From Opitutales bacterium (GTDB lineage: Bacteria; Verrucomicrobiota; Verrucomicrobiia; Opitutales; UBA953): a DNA stretch of 33,430 nucleotides. The stretch's first letter is position 1, and each line of letters begins with the position of its first letter. Location of the stretch: positions 1 through 33,430 of the forward strand of contig QYQK01000089.1 in NCBI GenBank assembly GCA_007280935.1. Reading direction: 5' to 3'. Position numbers and translations under genes: made by a program. Under the pieces are notes generated by a model that saw only the letters and a program-made list of their open reading frames with translations, did no database searches and had not been told where the DNA came from. Positions 1 to 8,093 of this stretch are shown piece after piece.

Positions 1-779
1 AATTCGGTGTCGCGGACATCGCGATAGCGTTCGAGGAATTCCGTCTCGCATTCGATAGCTTGGCTGAATTTATCCGCGGCAGCAGAAAACTTCCCCACGG
101 CCTCCAAATCCTCGCCTTCTTTCTCCAGCATACGGCCTTTCAGCCAGAGTGGTTCGGCCTCCAGACTACGTAAGCGTGTATCCAGGCGAGCGATTTTACC
201 GGCATCGACCAAGCCGGAGAAAAACCATTTCTTACTAATCTCTTTTTCACCTTCCAGGGCGGACCGTAAAAGCTTCATCGCTTCTTCCGGCTCAGTCTTG
301 GCAATAGCCAAAGACTTGGCCTCCGCCTGGTCAGACAATGTTCTTAAATTCTCGGCGCGGAGGAGGTGCAGGTTGCGCCGCAAGACTTCGAGTCGGTAAT
401 TATCGGCGCCCAGGGCCCCGCGCGCCGCTACATAATCTTCTTGGGCCTGTAGGGATTTCTCAAGTAGTTTGATGTCCGCTTCCTCCAAGCTATTTTTACT
501 TAGGCGCGCTTTGGCGAAAGCGGCTTCATAATCCAAAGACTGAGCCCGCAGCTGGCTAACCTCTTCGGTTGTCAAAATCCCTTCCGTTTGGCGGGTAAAC
601 CGGCGATCGCTATACATCAGCCATCCAATCAAGGCACCCAAACCGGCGATGAAGAGCACGAGTGAGATGATGCGGGTCCACTTCCAGAAAGCGACCTTAG
701 TCGCCGATGCTGGCTGCAGGGTGTGGAGGATTTTGCCTCGGATAAAGTCGGTCTGAGGATTGGGAGGACGGGAAGTCAT
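1..779 (-). CDS. Membrane-anchored, Glu/Lys/Ala-rich probable coiled-coil protein (partial; runs off the left edge)
   Basis: Not in the ORF track because it is open at the window edge. Reverse-strand translation from ATG at 779: MTSRPPNPQTDFIRGKILHTLQPASATKVAFWKWTRIISLVLFIAGLGALIGWLMYSDRRFTRQTEGILTTEEVSQLRAQ..., with one TM helix then a long charged helical region. Spot-checked open to position 1. Confidence 0.75.
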   Translation of the reverse strand, partial: MTSRPPNPQTDFIRGKILHTLQPASATKVAFWKWTRIISLVLFIAGLGALIGWLMYSDRRFTRQTEGILTTEEVSQLRAQSLDYEAAFAKARLSKNSLEEADIKLLEKSLQAQEDYVAARGALGADNYRLEVLRRNLHLLRAENLRTLSDQAEAKSLAIAKTEPEEAMKLLRSALEGEKEISKKWFFSGLVDAGKIARLDTRLRSLEAEPLWLKGRMLEKEGEDLEAVGKFSAAADKFSQAIECETEFLERYRDVRDTE

Positions 780-868
780 GGGTGCTTGCCAGCTTTATCG
801 CTGGCAGTTTGTTTGCTTTAATAGTTTCATAGGCTGGTACATCAAAGACCACCCATCAACCTCGGAAA

Positions 869-1723
869 ATGGCACAATTTAAGCGAATAGCCGTCGTCGG
901 CGCCGGTCTCATCGGCGGCTCCATCCTGCTGGCGGCCTCCCGTCGGAAGCTGGCGGGGTCTTTGGCCTGTTGGTCAAGATCGGTCACCTCTCGGGAGGAG
1001 TTAAAGAAGTTTGGGGTGGCAGAAGTTTTTGACTCGGCGGCGGATTGCGTCCGCGGCGCTGACTTGGTCGTGGTCACCACCCCGGTCGATAAGGCGGAAG
1101 AAACCTTCCGGGCTATCGCCGCCGGTCTGGGTCCAGATGCTTTGGTGACGGATGCGGGGAGCATTAAATTGGCCATCCAGTTGGCCGCCCGCCACTTACC
1201 CCCAGCGAATATCTTTGTGGGTGCTCACCCGATGGCGGGGTCAGAGAAAGCCGGAGCGGCCCATGCGGCGGCCACTCTCTTTGAGGGGAAGGCCTGCTTT
1301 ATCACCCCGACCGGCCAAGAGCCGCGCGTGGCCGTGGAGCGAATCCATGCGTTTTGGCGCGATCTCGGCTCCAACACCACTGAAATGGATGCGGCAAAAC
1401 ACGATGAGATTGTCGCAGCCATTAGCCATATTCCGCATGCTTCAGCGGCCGCCCTCATGCTCGCGGTCGCCAGTTTGCCCGCTTTTGACCCAATTGCGGC
1501 CGGGCAAGGGTTACGGGATGCGACCCGGATTGCGGCCGGCGAAGAAAACCTTTGGGTGGGAATTCTCTTAGCTAATGCCCGCCATGTGGCGGCGGGGCTA
1601 CGCATCACTGAAGAGCGAACCGCTGAATTACGCCGGGCGATCGAAGGCGGCGACGCGGGGGTCCTTCATAAACTCTTAGCTGAGGCCCGCATCGCCCGTC
1701 AGGCGCTTGATCGCTCGCGATGA
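869..1723 (+). CDS. tyrA: Prephenate dehydrogenase
   Basis: N-terminal Rossmann motif VVGAGLIGGSILLAA, followed by VTDAGSIK and GAHPMAGSEKAGAAHA, typical of TyrA; overlaps aroA-cmk by ATGA. Confidence 0.93.
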   Translation: MAQFKRIAVVGAGLIGGSILLAASRRKLAGSLACWSRSVTSREELKKFGVAEVFDSAADCVRGADLVVVTTPVDKAEETFRAIAAGLGPDALVTDAGSIKLAIQLAARHLPPANIFVGAHPMAGSEKAGAAHAAATLFEGKACFITPTGQEPRVAVERIHAFWRDLGSNTTEMDAAKHDEIVAAISHIPHASAAALMLAVASLPAFDPIAAGQGLRDATRIAAGEENLWVGILLANARHVAAGLRITEERTAELRRAIEGGDAGVLHKLLAEARIARQALDRSR

Positions 1724-3756
1724 ATGATCCTTTAATCATCCAGCCTTTTCAAACCCCTGCGCGCGGCGTCGCCCAAGTCCCAGGGTCGAAAAGTATCACT
1801 AACCGTGCCCTCATCTTGGCTGCCCTGGCCGAAGGTGAAACCGTCCTGACTGGGGGGCTCTTCAGCCGAGATACCAAAATCTTGATCGCAGCGCTCCGCG
1901 AACTTGGTTTCGAAGTCATCGTCGACGAGGCTGCGCTCAATATCCGCGTGCACGGCCTTGGGGGTCGTATTCCAAAATTATCCGCTACCTTACAGGTCGG
2001 TAATGCCGGAACGGCCGCTCGTTTTTTGACCGCCTTCCTCGCCCTGGCTCCTGGCGGGAAATACTTCCTCGATGGCGACGAGGCCATGCGCTCACGCCCC
2101 ATGGCTGGGTTGCTCACCGCTTTAAGCCAAGCGGGTTGCCGCGCGCTGAAAGCTGACGGAACGCCGGCCACGGGCTTCCCTTTCACGCTTCATACCAGCG
2201 GGAAGTTAGGTGCGCTCGAGGTCGATGCGGCCGCCTCTTCTCAATTGCTCTCCGCCCTCTTGATGGTCTTGCCGCTTTGTCCGGGAGCATCCGTCAAGAT
2301 GATCGGTGAAACCGTTTCGGAACCCTTCGTCGAAATGACCGCACGGATGTGCGCGCAATTTGGCCGGGCCATCCGGCGGGAAGCCACCGGGCGATGGGTA
2401 TGCGATCACAGCGGCCCATACCTGGCCCCACAGCCGAGCTATGCCATCGAACCTGATGCCACGGCGGCAAGTTACTTCATCGCCCTCCCGGCAGTGACGG
2501 GACCTCGCGCCAGCGTGCGCATCCATGGCTATGCGGAAGGCGGGCTTCAGGGAGATACGGCCTTCGCCAAGGTCGCGGCGGCCTGCGGGGCCGTCTTACG
2601 GCCCGCTCACGGGACTTTGGTGACCCAGAGCTGGGCGGGCATCCAAGGTGGAGATTTTGATTTCAATGCGTTCTCGGATACTTTTCTGACGCTAGCGGTG
2701 CTGGCGACCCTGGCGACCCAACCGATAAAAATCCGCGGTATTGCCCATACCCGCAAACAAGAAACCGACCGCGTTCTGGCCATGGCTACCGAATTGGAAC
2801 GCCTTGGAATTCGCGTTGTGCCATCAGCGGCTGAACTTAAAGCGGATCCAGAGCTGGCAGCGCTGACGATTTATCCTGACCGCGCCGCAATGCGCCGGAC
2901 CGCCGCCGCCGGCCCAATTTTAATTCATACCTACGAAGATCATCGCATGGCCATGAGCTTCGGGATTTTGGGCTCCTACGATCTCTTTGGAGATGGCCGC
3001 CCTTGGATCGCGATTGCCGACCCCTCCTGCACAGGAAAGACCTTTCCAAATTTCTTCACCGCTCTCGAGGCCTTGCGCACGAATTTTGTGCGCGTCTCCG
3101 TCGATGGAGGAGCTGCCTCGGGTAAATCGAGCACCAGTCGCGTGCTGGCGCATGCCGTGGGCCTGTTGCACGTTGATACGGGCGCACATTACCGAAGCCT
3201 CACCCGGGCACTGGTCGATGCCGGCGCAGACTTAGCGGACGTGGCCTCCATAAGTAGCGCCTTACGTAACCTCAAGATTGGCTCCCAAATCATCCCACAC
3301 CAAGGCGCTCAATCCTCGCGCCTAACGCTCGGTGGTGAACTACCTGAAGACACTACTTTACGAACTCCTGAAATCAATGCCGCGGTTTCTAAAGTCGCGG
3401 CGCTGCCGGTCGTCCGCCAATTCCTTTTGGAATACCAACGCAGCCAAGTAAAACTGGCGCAGGACCACGGCTTTGCCGGAATCGTGATGGAGGGCCGTGA
3501 TATCGGTTCCATCGTCTTACCTGATGCGGAAGTTCGGATCTTCCTGGAAGCCGATGCCGAAGCGCGCAGCTTACGGCGTGCCGCCGAAGGCCAAGCCGAC
3601 GCCGTGGCGCACCGCGATCACCTCGATTCTACCCGGAAGACCGCCCCGTTGGTTTGTCCGAATGGAGCGACCCGAATTGATAACACCTCCCTCTCCCTCC
3701 CGGAGGTCGTCGCGCAAATCATCTCTCAGGTGCGGGTGGCGGCGTTACCGCGATGA
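1720..3756 (+). CDS. aroA-cmk: Bifunctional 3-phosphoshikimate 1-carboxyvinyltransferase / cytidylate kinase (AroA-Cmk fusion)
   Basis: EPSP synthase motifs PGSKSITNRAL, GNAGTAARF, RSRPM, KQETDR, EDHRMAMSF, DPSCTGKTFPNFF; then, without a stop, a cytidylate kinase P-loop VSVDGGAASGKSS, DTGAHYR, MEGRDIGSIVLPDA. Confidence 0.93.
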   Translation: MNDPLIIQPFQTPARGVAQVPGSKSITNRALILAALAEGETVLTGGLFSRDTKILIAALRELGFEVIVDEAALNIRVHGLGGRIPKLSATLQVGNAGTAARFLTAFLALAPGGKYFLDGDEAMRSRPMAGLLTALSQAGCRALKADGTPATGFPFTLHTSGKLGALEVDAAASSQLLSALLMVLPLCPGASVKMIGETVSEPFVEMTARMCAQFGRAIRREATGRWVCDHSGPYLAPQPSYAIEPDATAASYFIALPAVTGPRASVRIHGYAEGGLQGDTAFAKVAAACGAVLRPAHGTLVTQSWAGIQGGDFDFNAFSDTFLTLAVLATLATQPIKIRGIAHTRKQETDRVLAMATELERLGIRVVPSAAELKADPELAALTIYPDRAAMRRTAAAGPILIHTYEDHRMAMSFGILGSYDLFGDGRPWIAIADPSCTGKTFPNFFTALEALRTNFVRVSVDGGAASGKSSTSRVLAHAVGLLHVDTGAHYRSLTRALVDAGADLADVASISSALRNLKIGSQIIPHQGAQSSRLTLGGELPEDTTLRTPEINAAVSKVAALPVVRQFLLEYQRSQVKLAQDHGFAGIVMEGRDIGSIVLPDAEVRIFLEADAEARSLRRAAEGQADAVAHRDHLDSTRKTAPLVCPNGATRIDNTSLSLPEVVAQIISQVRVAALPR

Positions 3757-4397
3757 TTCTCGAATCGAAAAATATTCTCTACAAAGGCGTCTACCATGGG
3801 GCGCGGGCTTTAATTGAAGTATTTTCCACTTTAGAAGTAGAAGGCTGGGAGAATATTCCCCAGGGGTCTTGTCTGTTTGCCTCCAACCACCAAAGCATGA
3901 TTGATCCGCCGTTACTCGGTTCGTGCCTGCCGCGCGAAATCTCTTTTGTGGCCCGCCGCACACTTTTTGATAACCCCCTTTTTGGTTTCGTGATTCGTGC
4001 CTGCCATTCGATCCCGATTGATCGCGGTGCCGCTGACCTTGGCGCGATCCGAGCAGCCTTGACGGCCTTGGCCGATGAACGCGGCCTGCTCATCTTCCCG
4101 GAAGGTACCCGCAGCATCGATGGCGTCATTACCGCCGCCAAAGCCGGAGCCGGCCTTTTGGCGTGCAAGTCCGGAGCTCCGGTTGTTCCGATTCATATCC
4201 GCGGGGCGCGCGACGTCCTGGCGAAAGGTTCACGCTTTCCGGTGGGCTCGGCTCGCATCAGGGTACGTTTTGGCCCCGCTTTGAAAGCCGCGACATATGA
4301 TCCGGGCAAAGATCACCCCGAACGCTTCTTGGAAGCGTCTCGGAGAATTTTAGAAGCGATTAAGTCACTCCCTGACCACCGCGATCCCGGTCTTTAG
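3753..4397 (+). CDS. plsC: 1-acyl-sn-glycerol-3-phosphate acyltransferase
   Basis: NHQSMIDPPLLG (HX4D) and FPEGTRS motifs; ATGA overlap with upstream gene. Confidence 0.9.
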   Translation: MILESKNILYKGVYHGARALIEVFSTLEVEGWENIPQGSCLFASNHQSMIDPPLLGSCLPREISFVARRTLFDNPLFGFVIRACHSIPIDRGAADLGAIRAALTALADERGLLIFPEGTRSIDGVITAAKAGAGLLACKSGAPVVPIHIRGARDVLAKGSRFPVGSARIRVRFGPALKAATYDPGKDHPERFLEASRRILEAIKSLPDHRDPGL

Positions 4398-5521
4398 GAA
4401 ATCCGTTGCGGCATGACCACGCAAAGGAAGTCATCCTTCAGTCCGCGAATCACCCCAGGGGACATCTCGTCCTTGAATTCAAAATCAATTTCGTCCTCTG
4501 TTAACGCCTTGAGAGGATCGATAATATATTGAGGGTTGAAGGCGATGTTCACTTCTGGGCCATCGTATTTTATGGCGATGGGCTCGTGGGCTTCGCCGCT
4601 TTCTGACTTTGCGGAAATTTCCAGGTTCTGCGTTTTCTTCGAAACCGTCATGCGGATCGTGTTGTTGCGATCATCCGTCATTAAGGAGGCACGGTTCACA
4701 CTCTCGAGAATTTTTTCGCGCTCGAGCCGGACTTTCGAACCGGCTTCCTTCGGGATGACTTGCCGGTAGTTCGGGTAATTTCCTTCGACAACTTTGGAGA
4801 CTAATTGAATGCGATCGACGAGGCCTTCTTCGTTCTTCGGGATATCAATGGTGAAGCCTACCTGGCGCTCGTTATTCGAGATATGGGCCATGCCACCCGC
4901 TTTCAATAACCGCATTAATTCAATGATGGTACGGGCGGGTAAAATTAACGCTAAGGGCTTATCCGCACCGTCTAATTTGCGGACACATTTCGCTAAGCGG
5001 CGTCCGTCGGTGGCGACGACGGTTAATTTTCCTTCGGCAAATTCGAAGAAGACCCCATTTAAAATATAGCGATTTTCGTCGGATGATTGCGCGTAGCTTA
5101 CTTTTCTCAGCATGTCGCCGAGATCGTCTTGGTTGATAGAAATCGTCGGTTGACCCGTGAAGTTTGAAATTGGAGGAAACTGGTCTGCGGGTAATCCTGC
5201 GATTTGGAAAACGGAACTCCCGGAAGTTATTTTGACCCGTTCTTTACCGGTCAGCTCGACGATGGTATCGGCACTGGAAAGAGCACGTACGATGGGGACG
5301 AGTTTTTTAACCGGTAGGGTGATTCGTCCTGGGGTGGAGACGGAAGCTTTGATACGGCAGCAAATACCGAGATCAAGATTGGTGGTTGTCAGGGTGATGG
5401 TATCACCTTCCGCTTCGATGAGGACATTTTGAAGGATCGGCATCGTCGCGCGATTACCCACCACATTGGTGACGCTGGAGAGTCCGTTAAAAAAATGGTT
5501 TCGATTGACCTTGAACTTCAT
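4394..5521 (-). CDS. dnaN: DNA polymerase III subunit beta (sliding clamp)
   Basis: MKFKVNRNHFFNGLSSVTNVVGNRATMPILQNVLIEA..., NPQYIIDPLKAL, C-terminal VMPQRIS. Start set at MKFKV (5521) rather than the ORF-track start at 5542. Confidence 0.95.
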   Translation of the reverse strand: MKFKVNRNHFFNGLSSVTNVVGNRATMPILQNVLIEAEGDTITLTTTNLDLGICCRIKASVSTPGRITLPVKKLVPIVRALSSADTIVELTGKERVKITSGSSVFQIAGLPADQFPPISNFTGQPTISINQDDLGDMLRKVSYAQSSDENRYILNGVFFEFAEGKLTVVATDGRRLAKCVRKLDGADKPLALILPARTIIELMRLLKAGGMAHISNNERQVGFTIDIPKNEEGLVDRIQLVSKVVEGNYPNYRQVIPKEAGSKVRLEREKILESVNRASLMTDDRNNTIRMTVSKKTQNLEISAKSESGEAHEPIAIKYDGPEVNIAFNPQYIIDPLKALTEDEIDFEFKDEMSPGVIRGLKDDFLCVVMPQRIS

Positions 5522-5603
5522 GGTGTGGAAGAATTGAGGCACAGAGGGGGGTGAGGCAACTACGCAATGAGCTCATTCCTAAGCCCCTTCCTGGAGGGCT
5601 GTA

Positions 5604-5630
5604 TCTAATTATCTATTCATATATAAATAC
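5604..5630. promoter_or_regulatory. AT-rich tract, candidate DNA unwinding region
   Basis: tctaattatctattcatatataaatac directly flanking the DnaA-trio run in the dnaN-pssA gap. Confidence 0.5.
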
Positions 5631-5645
5631 CAGTAGTAACAGTAG
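5631..5645 (+). promoter_or_regulatory. Run of five DnaA-trio motifs
   Basis: CAG TAG TAA CAG TAG, each matching 5'-[TC]A[AG]-3', i.e. the 3'-[GA]A[TC]-5' DnaA-trio consensus. Confidence 0.6.
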
Positions 5646-5657
5646 GCTTCGGAATTC

Positions 5658-5666
5658 TGTGGATAG
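5658..5666 (-). promoter_or_regulatory. DnaA-box-like site
   Basis: TGTGGATAG, reverse complement CTATCCACA, one mismatch to TTATNCACA; 12 nt from the DnaA-trio run. Confidence 0.6.
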
Positions 5667-5740
5667 TTTCACAACCCGTTGGTTTATGCCTGATATGGGA
5701 AAAACGCTGGCCTGTGCCGATGATGCGAACAACCCTTGGC

Positions 5741-5749
5741 TTGTTCACA
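5741..5749 (+). promoter_or_regulatory. DnaA-box-like site
   Basis: TTGTTCACA, one mismatch to TTATNCACA. Confidence 0.4.
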
Positions 5750-5778
5750 CATAACCCTGAGCACGAACTTCTCACGCC

Positions 5779-5787
5779 CTATTCACA
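5779..5787 (+). promoter_or_regulatory. DnaA-box-like site overlapping the pssA stop codon
   Basis: CTATTCACA, one mismatch to TTATNCACA. Confidence 0.4.
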
Positions 5788-6676
5788 ACCTGGACACATC
5801 TTCATCGTCATCTTCCGGGGCGGGGTCAATTTCACTCTTTTTAAGCAAGAAAAAATGACGAATAATCCCCCAGAGGATGTAGCCCAGGAACAGGGCGGGA
5901 AAAGAGAACTCGGGATACCGGAACAAGACCGCCGCACAGATGATAATAAGAATAAAACCTCTCGTTCGCGCCCGGGAATTCCAATCCAGTTTCTTAAAGC
6001 TCGGGAAGCGGACATTGCTGATCATCAGGTAAGAAATCACCAACATGAGTGGCAAGAGGGTCCAAGACCACGCGAGGAGCGTGGGGTCTAAAGAGTCTTT
6101 AATTTCCCCGTTCCGCAACACGCGTGAGAGGACTAAGACCAGAGAGGCCATCACGCCAGCGGCCGCCGGCGAAGGCAGCCCCACAAAATCACCCCCAGCG
6201 GCGCGTTTCTCATTTCCTGGCACCAGCGGGTTGGTCAGCACGTTAAAGCGGGCCAGCCGCACCCCCACGCAGAGTAGATAGACAAAGGCCAGCAGCCAGG
6301 TGGCCAATTGGACGTTATCATTTTCCCCTGGTTTGATGATCAGGAAGCAGGCCATGAGCGCAGGGGCGACCCCGAACGAAACCGTATCGGCGATGGAATC
6401 AAATTCGGCCCCGAAGAGCGATTCACGGTTCGTCGCACGGGCGATTAAGCCGTCGAACAGATCGCAAACGCAGGCGAAGAGGATGAACCAGACGGCCCAG
6501 ATATAATGGTCGGCGCGTTCGGCCGCTGGAAGCGCGGTGAAGCGAGCTTCGATGCAATTCTTGATGGCCAAGAAGCCGCAGAGCATATTGCCCGCCGTAA
6601 AAAGGTTCGGCAGGAGGTAGATATGGGCGGCTTCTTCGGGCGAAGAATATGCAGGTTTTAAAGGTTTTTGGGACAC
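5783..6676 (-). CDS. pssA: CDP-diacylglycerol--serine O-phosphatidyltransferase
   Basis: CDP-alcohol phosphatidyltransferase signature DLFDGLIARATNRESLFGAEFDSIAD, multiple TM segments, NLFTAGNMLCGFLAI. Confidence 0.88.
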   Translation of the reverse strand: MSQKPLKPAYSSPEEAAHIYLLPNLFTAGNMLCGFLAIKNCIEARFTALPAAERADHYIWAVWFILFACVCDLFDGLIARATNRESLFGAEFDSIADTVSFGVAPALMACFLIIKPGENDNVQLATWLLAFVYLLCVGVRLARFNVLTNPLVPGNEKRAAGGDFVGLPSPAAAGVMASLVLVLSRVLRNGEIKDSLDPTLLAWSWTLLPLMLVISYLMISNVRFPSFKKLDWNSRARTRGFILIIICAAVLFRYPEFSFPALFLGYILWGIIRHFFLLKKSEIDPAPEDDDEDVSRL

Positions 6677-6678
6677 GC

Positions 6679-7071
6679 TTAGGATTTGGGTTCGTCGAGG
6701 TATTTCCAGAAGCCGCCTTCTTGTTCGAGGCGGGCTTCGTCTTCAGGGAAGGGAAGGTGAGAGCGAAAAGCGAAGTCTTTAAAGGTATGCCGATGTAAGA
6801 CATAATTAGCCATGAGCGAGCCTTCGGCGGCCTCAAAATAAATTCTAAATTCGCCGACGCGTAAGCGGTGATAGGTATGCCCGCCGCGTCGGACGGTCCC
6901 CAAGTCTGAGCGACCTTGAAGCATGTCCTCCGGGGTGAGCGAAGAAAATGCCTCCACGACTTCCATCTGCTCCAACGTCGGCAGCTTACCTAAGACGTGC
7001 ATAGCTTGATCGCTAAAATTAACTTGGTACATCGCTGGGTGAAGGAAACGGATGGCGGCGAACTTCGGCAA
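6679..7071 (-). CDS. RelE/ParE-fold-like protein without an adjacent antitoxin
   Basis: Core YHRLRVGEFRIYFEAAEGSLMANYVLHRHTFKDF resembles the RelE-type [YR]RLRVGdyRviY...V.HR pattern; internal start MYQVNF (7032) also possible. Confidence 0.65.
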   Translation of the reverse strand: MPKFAAIRFLHPAMYQVNFSDQAMHVLGKLPTLEQMEVVEAFSSLTPEDMLQGRSDLGTVRRGGHTYHRLRVGEFRIYFEAAEGSLMANYVLHRHTFKDFAFRSHLPFPEDEARLEQEGGFWKYLDEPKS

Positions 7072-7075
7072 CCTT

Positions 7076-7540
7076 TCAGTTGTTACGCTTCCAGCTGGTT
7101 AGCAGGTATTTCGCACGTATTTCGACCAAATCGAGCACTTTCTCGAAGTCTTCAGCCTCACCGTAATAAGGATCGGGAAGGGCTTCGGATCCTAGGAAAA
7201 GAACGAGTTTATGTTGATGCTCGGCGGGGCATTGGGGTCGGAGCGCGCGTAAGTTTATTTCATCGGCCGCCAGGATGATGTCGTAGTGTGCAAAATCAGA
7301 GAGTTCAACCTGACGGGCTCGAAGCGGGGAAAGATCGTAACCGCGCGCCTGCGCATGCCGCACCGAACGCGGATCGGGCGGACAGCCGAGGTGATAATTT
7401 TCCGTCCCGGCGGAATCAATTTCGATCTCGGCTCCGTTTAGTTTGGCGTGCTGGCGGAGGACCCCTTCGGCGGTCGGCGAACGACAAATATTACCCATAC
7501 ACACCAAGAGTATACGGCGTGGCCAATTGGGGGGAGCCAT
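7076..7540 (-). CDS. Low-molecular-weight protein tyrosine phosphatase
   Basis: P-loop LLVCMGNICRSPTAEGVLR and C-terminal LPDPYYGEAEDF. Confidence 0.9.
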   Translation of the reverse strand: MAPPNWPRRILLVCMGNICRSPTAEGVLRQHAKLNGAEIEIDSAGTENYHLGCPPDPRSVRHAQARGYDLSPLRARQVELSDFAHYDIILAADEINLRALRPQCPAEHQHKLVLFLGSEALPDPYYGEAEDFEKVLDLVEIRAKYLLTSWKRNN

Positions 7541-7561
7541 GGCTTAAGCCTCGGTTGGTGC

Positions 7562-8017
7562 TCAGACCTTGCCGCCAAAACTTTGGTGATCGTCGAGGTC
7601 GAGCACGTCGAACCAGGTGACGATGTCTTCGCGCTTAGCCCCCGCTGGGGTGGCGGACTGGTATTCGGTCAGTTTAGCCCGCCCAGCCGGTGCGCTTGGG
7701 GCTCTTTGTTCGTGAAAAGCGCTGAAGGCCGCGATTTCTTGGCCCAAGCGGGGCTTCTTGGCGTTAGCCATCAGCCAAGCCAAGATTTCTCCGTCTCCTA
7801 AGCCATTCTCAATCTGCGACTTAAGTGCATCTGCCTCAATGCCTAAAAAGTCGAGGACGTTACGATCTAGGGAGCAGGCGTAGTTGTAATCGCCATTTTT
7901 ACCAATCTGGGTGGCACGGGCTTTATCGATCATCCGGGGGAGGATGACAAGGCCACCGAGGCGGACGCGGGGGCTGCGGGGTGGATGTTGCGTTAGGTCG
8001 TAGAGATTGTGATGCAT
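7562..8017 (-). CDS. DUF5069-like protein
   Basis: MHHNLYDLTQHPPRSPRVRLGGLVILPRMIDKARA...GDYNYACSLDRNVLDFLGI...WFDVLDLDDHQSFGGKV resembles this family. Start set at MHHN (8017); the ORF track extends to 8092. Confidence 0.7.
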   Translation of the reverse strand: MHHNLYDLTQHPPRSPRVRLGGLVILPRMIDKARATQIGKNGDYNYACSLDRNVLDFLGIEADALKSQIENGLGDGEILAWLMANAKKPRLGQEIAAFSAFHEQRAPSAPAGRAKLTEYQSATPAGAKREDIVTWFDVLDLDDHQSFGGKV

Positions 8018-8093
8018 AAAATAAGGGAGAAGGCCAACATACCCCCCCCGTTTAAACGTGCAAGAACTGAGGTAAGAATGGAGGTTTGCCAAA

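Noticed and set aside
5551-5754. 67-aa ORF in the dnaN-pssA gap
   Set aside because: No recognisable motif; the gap is better explained as regulatory/origin DNA.
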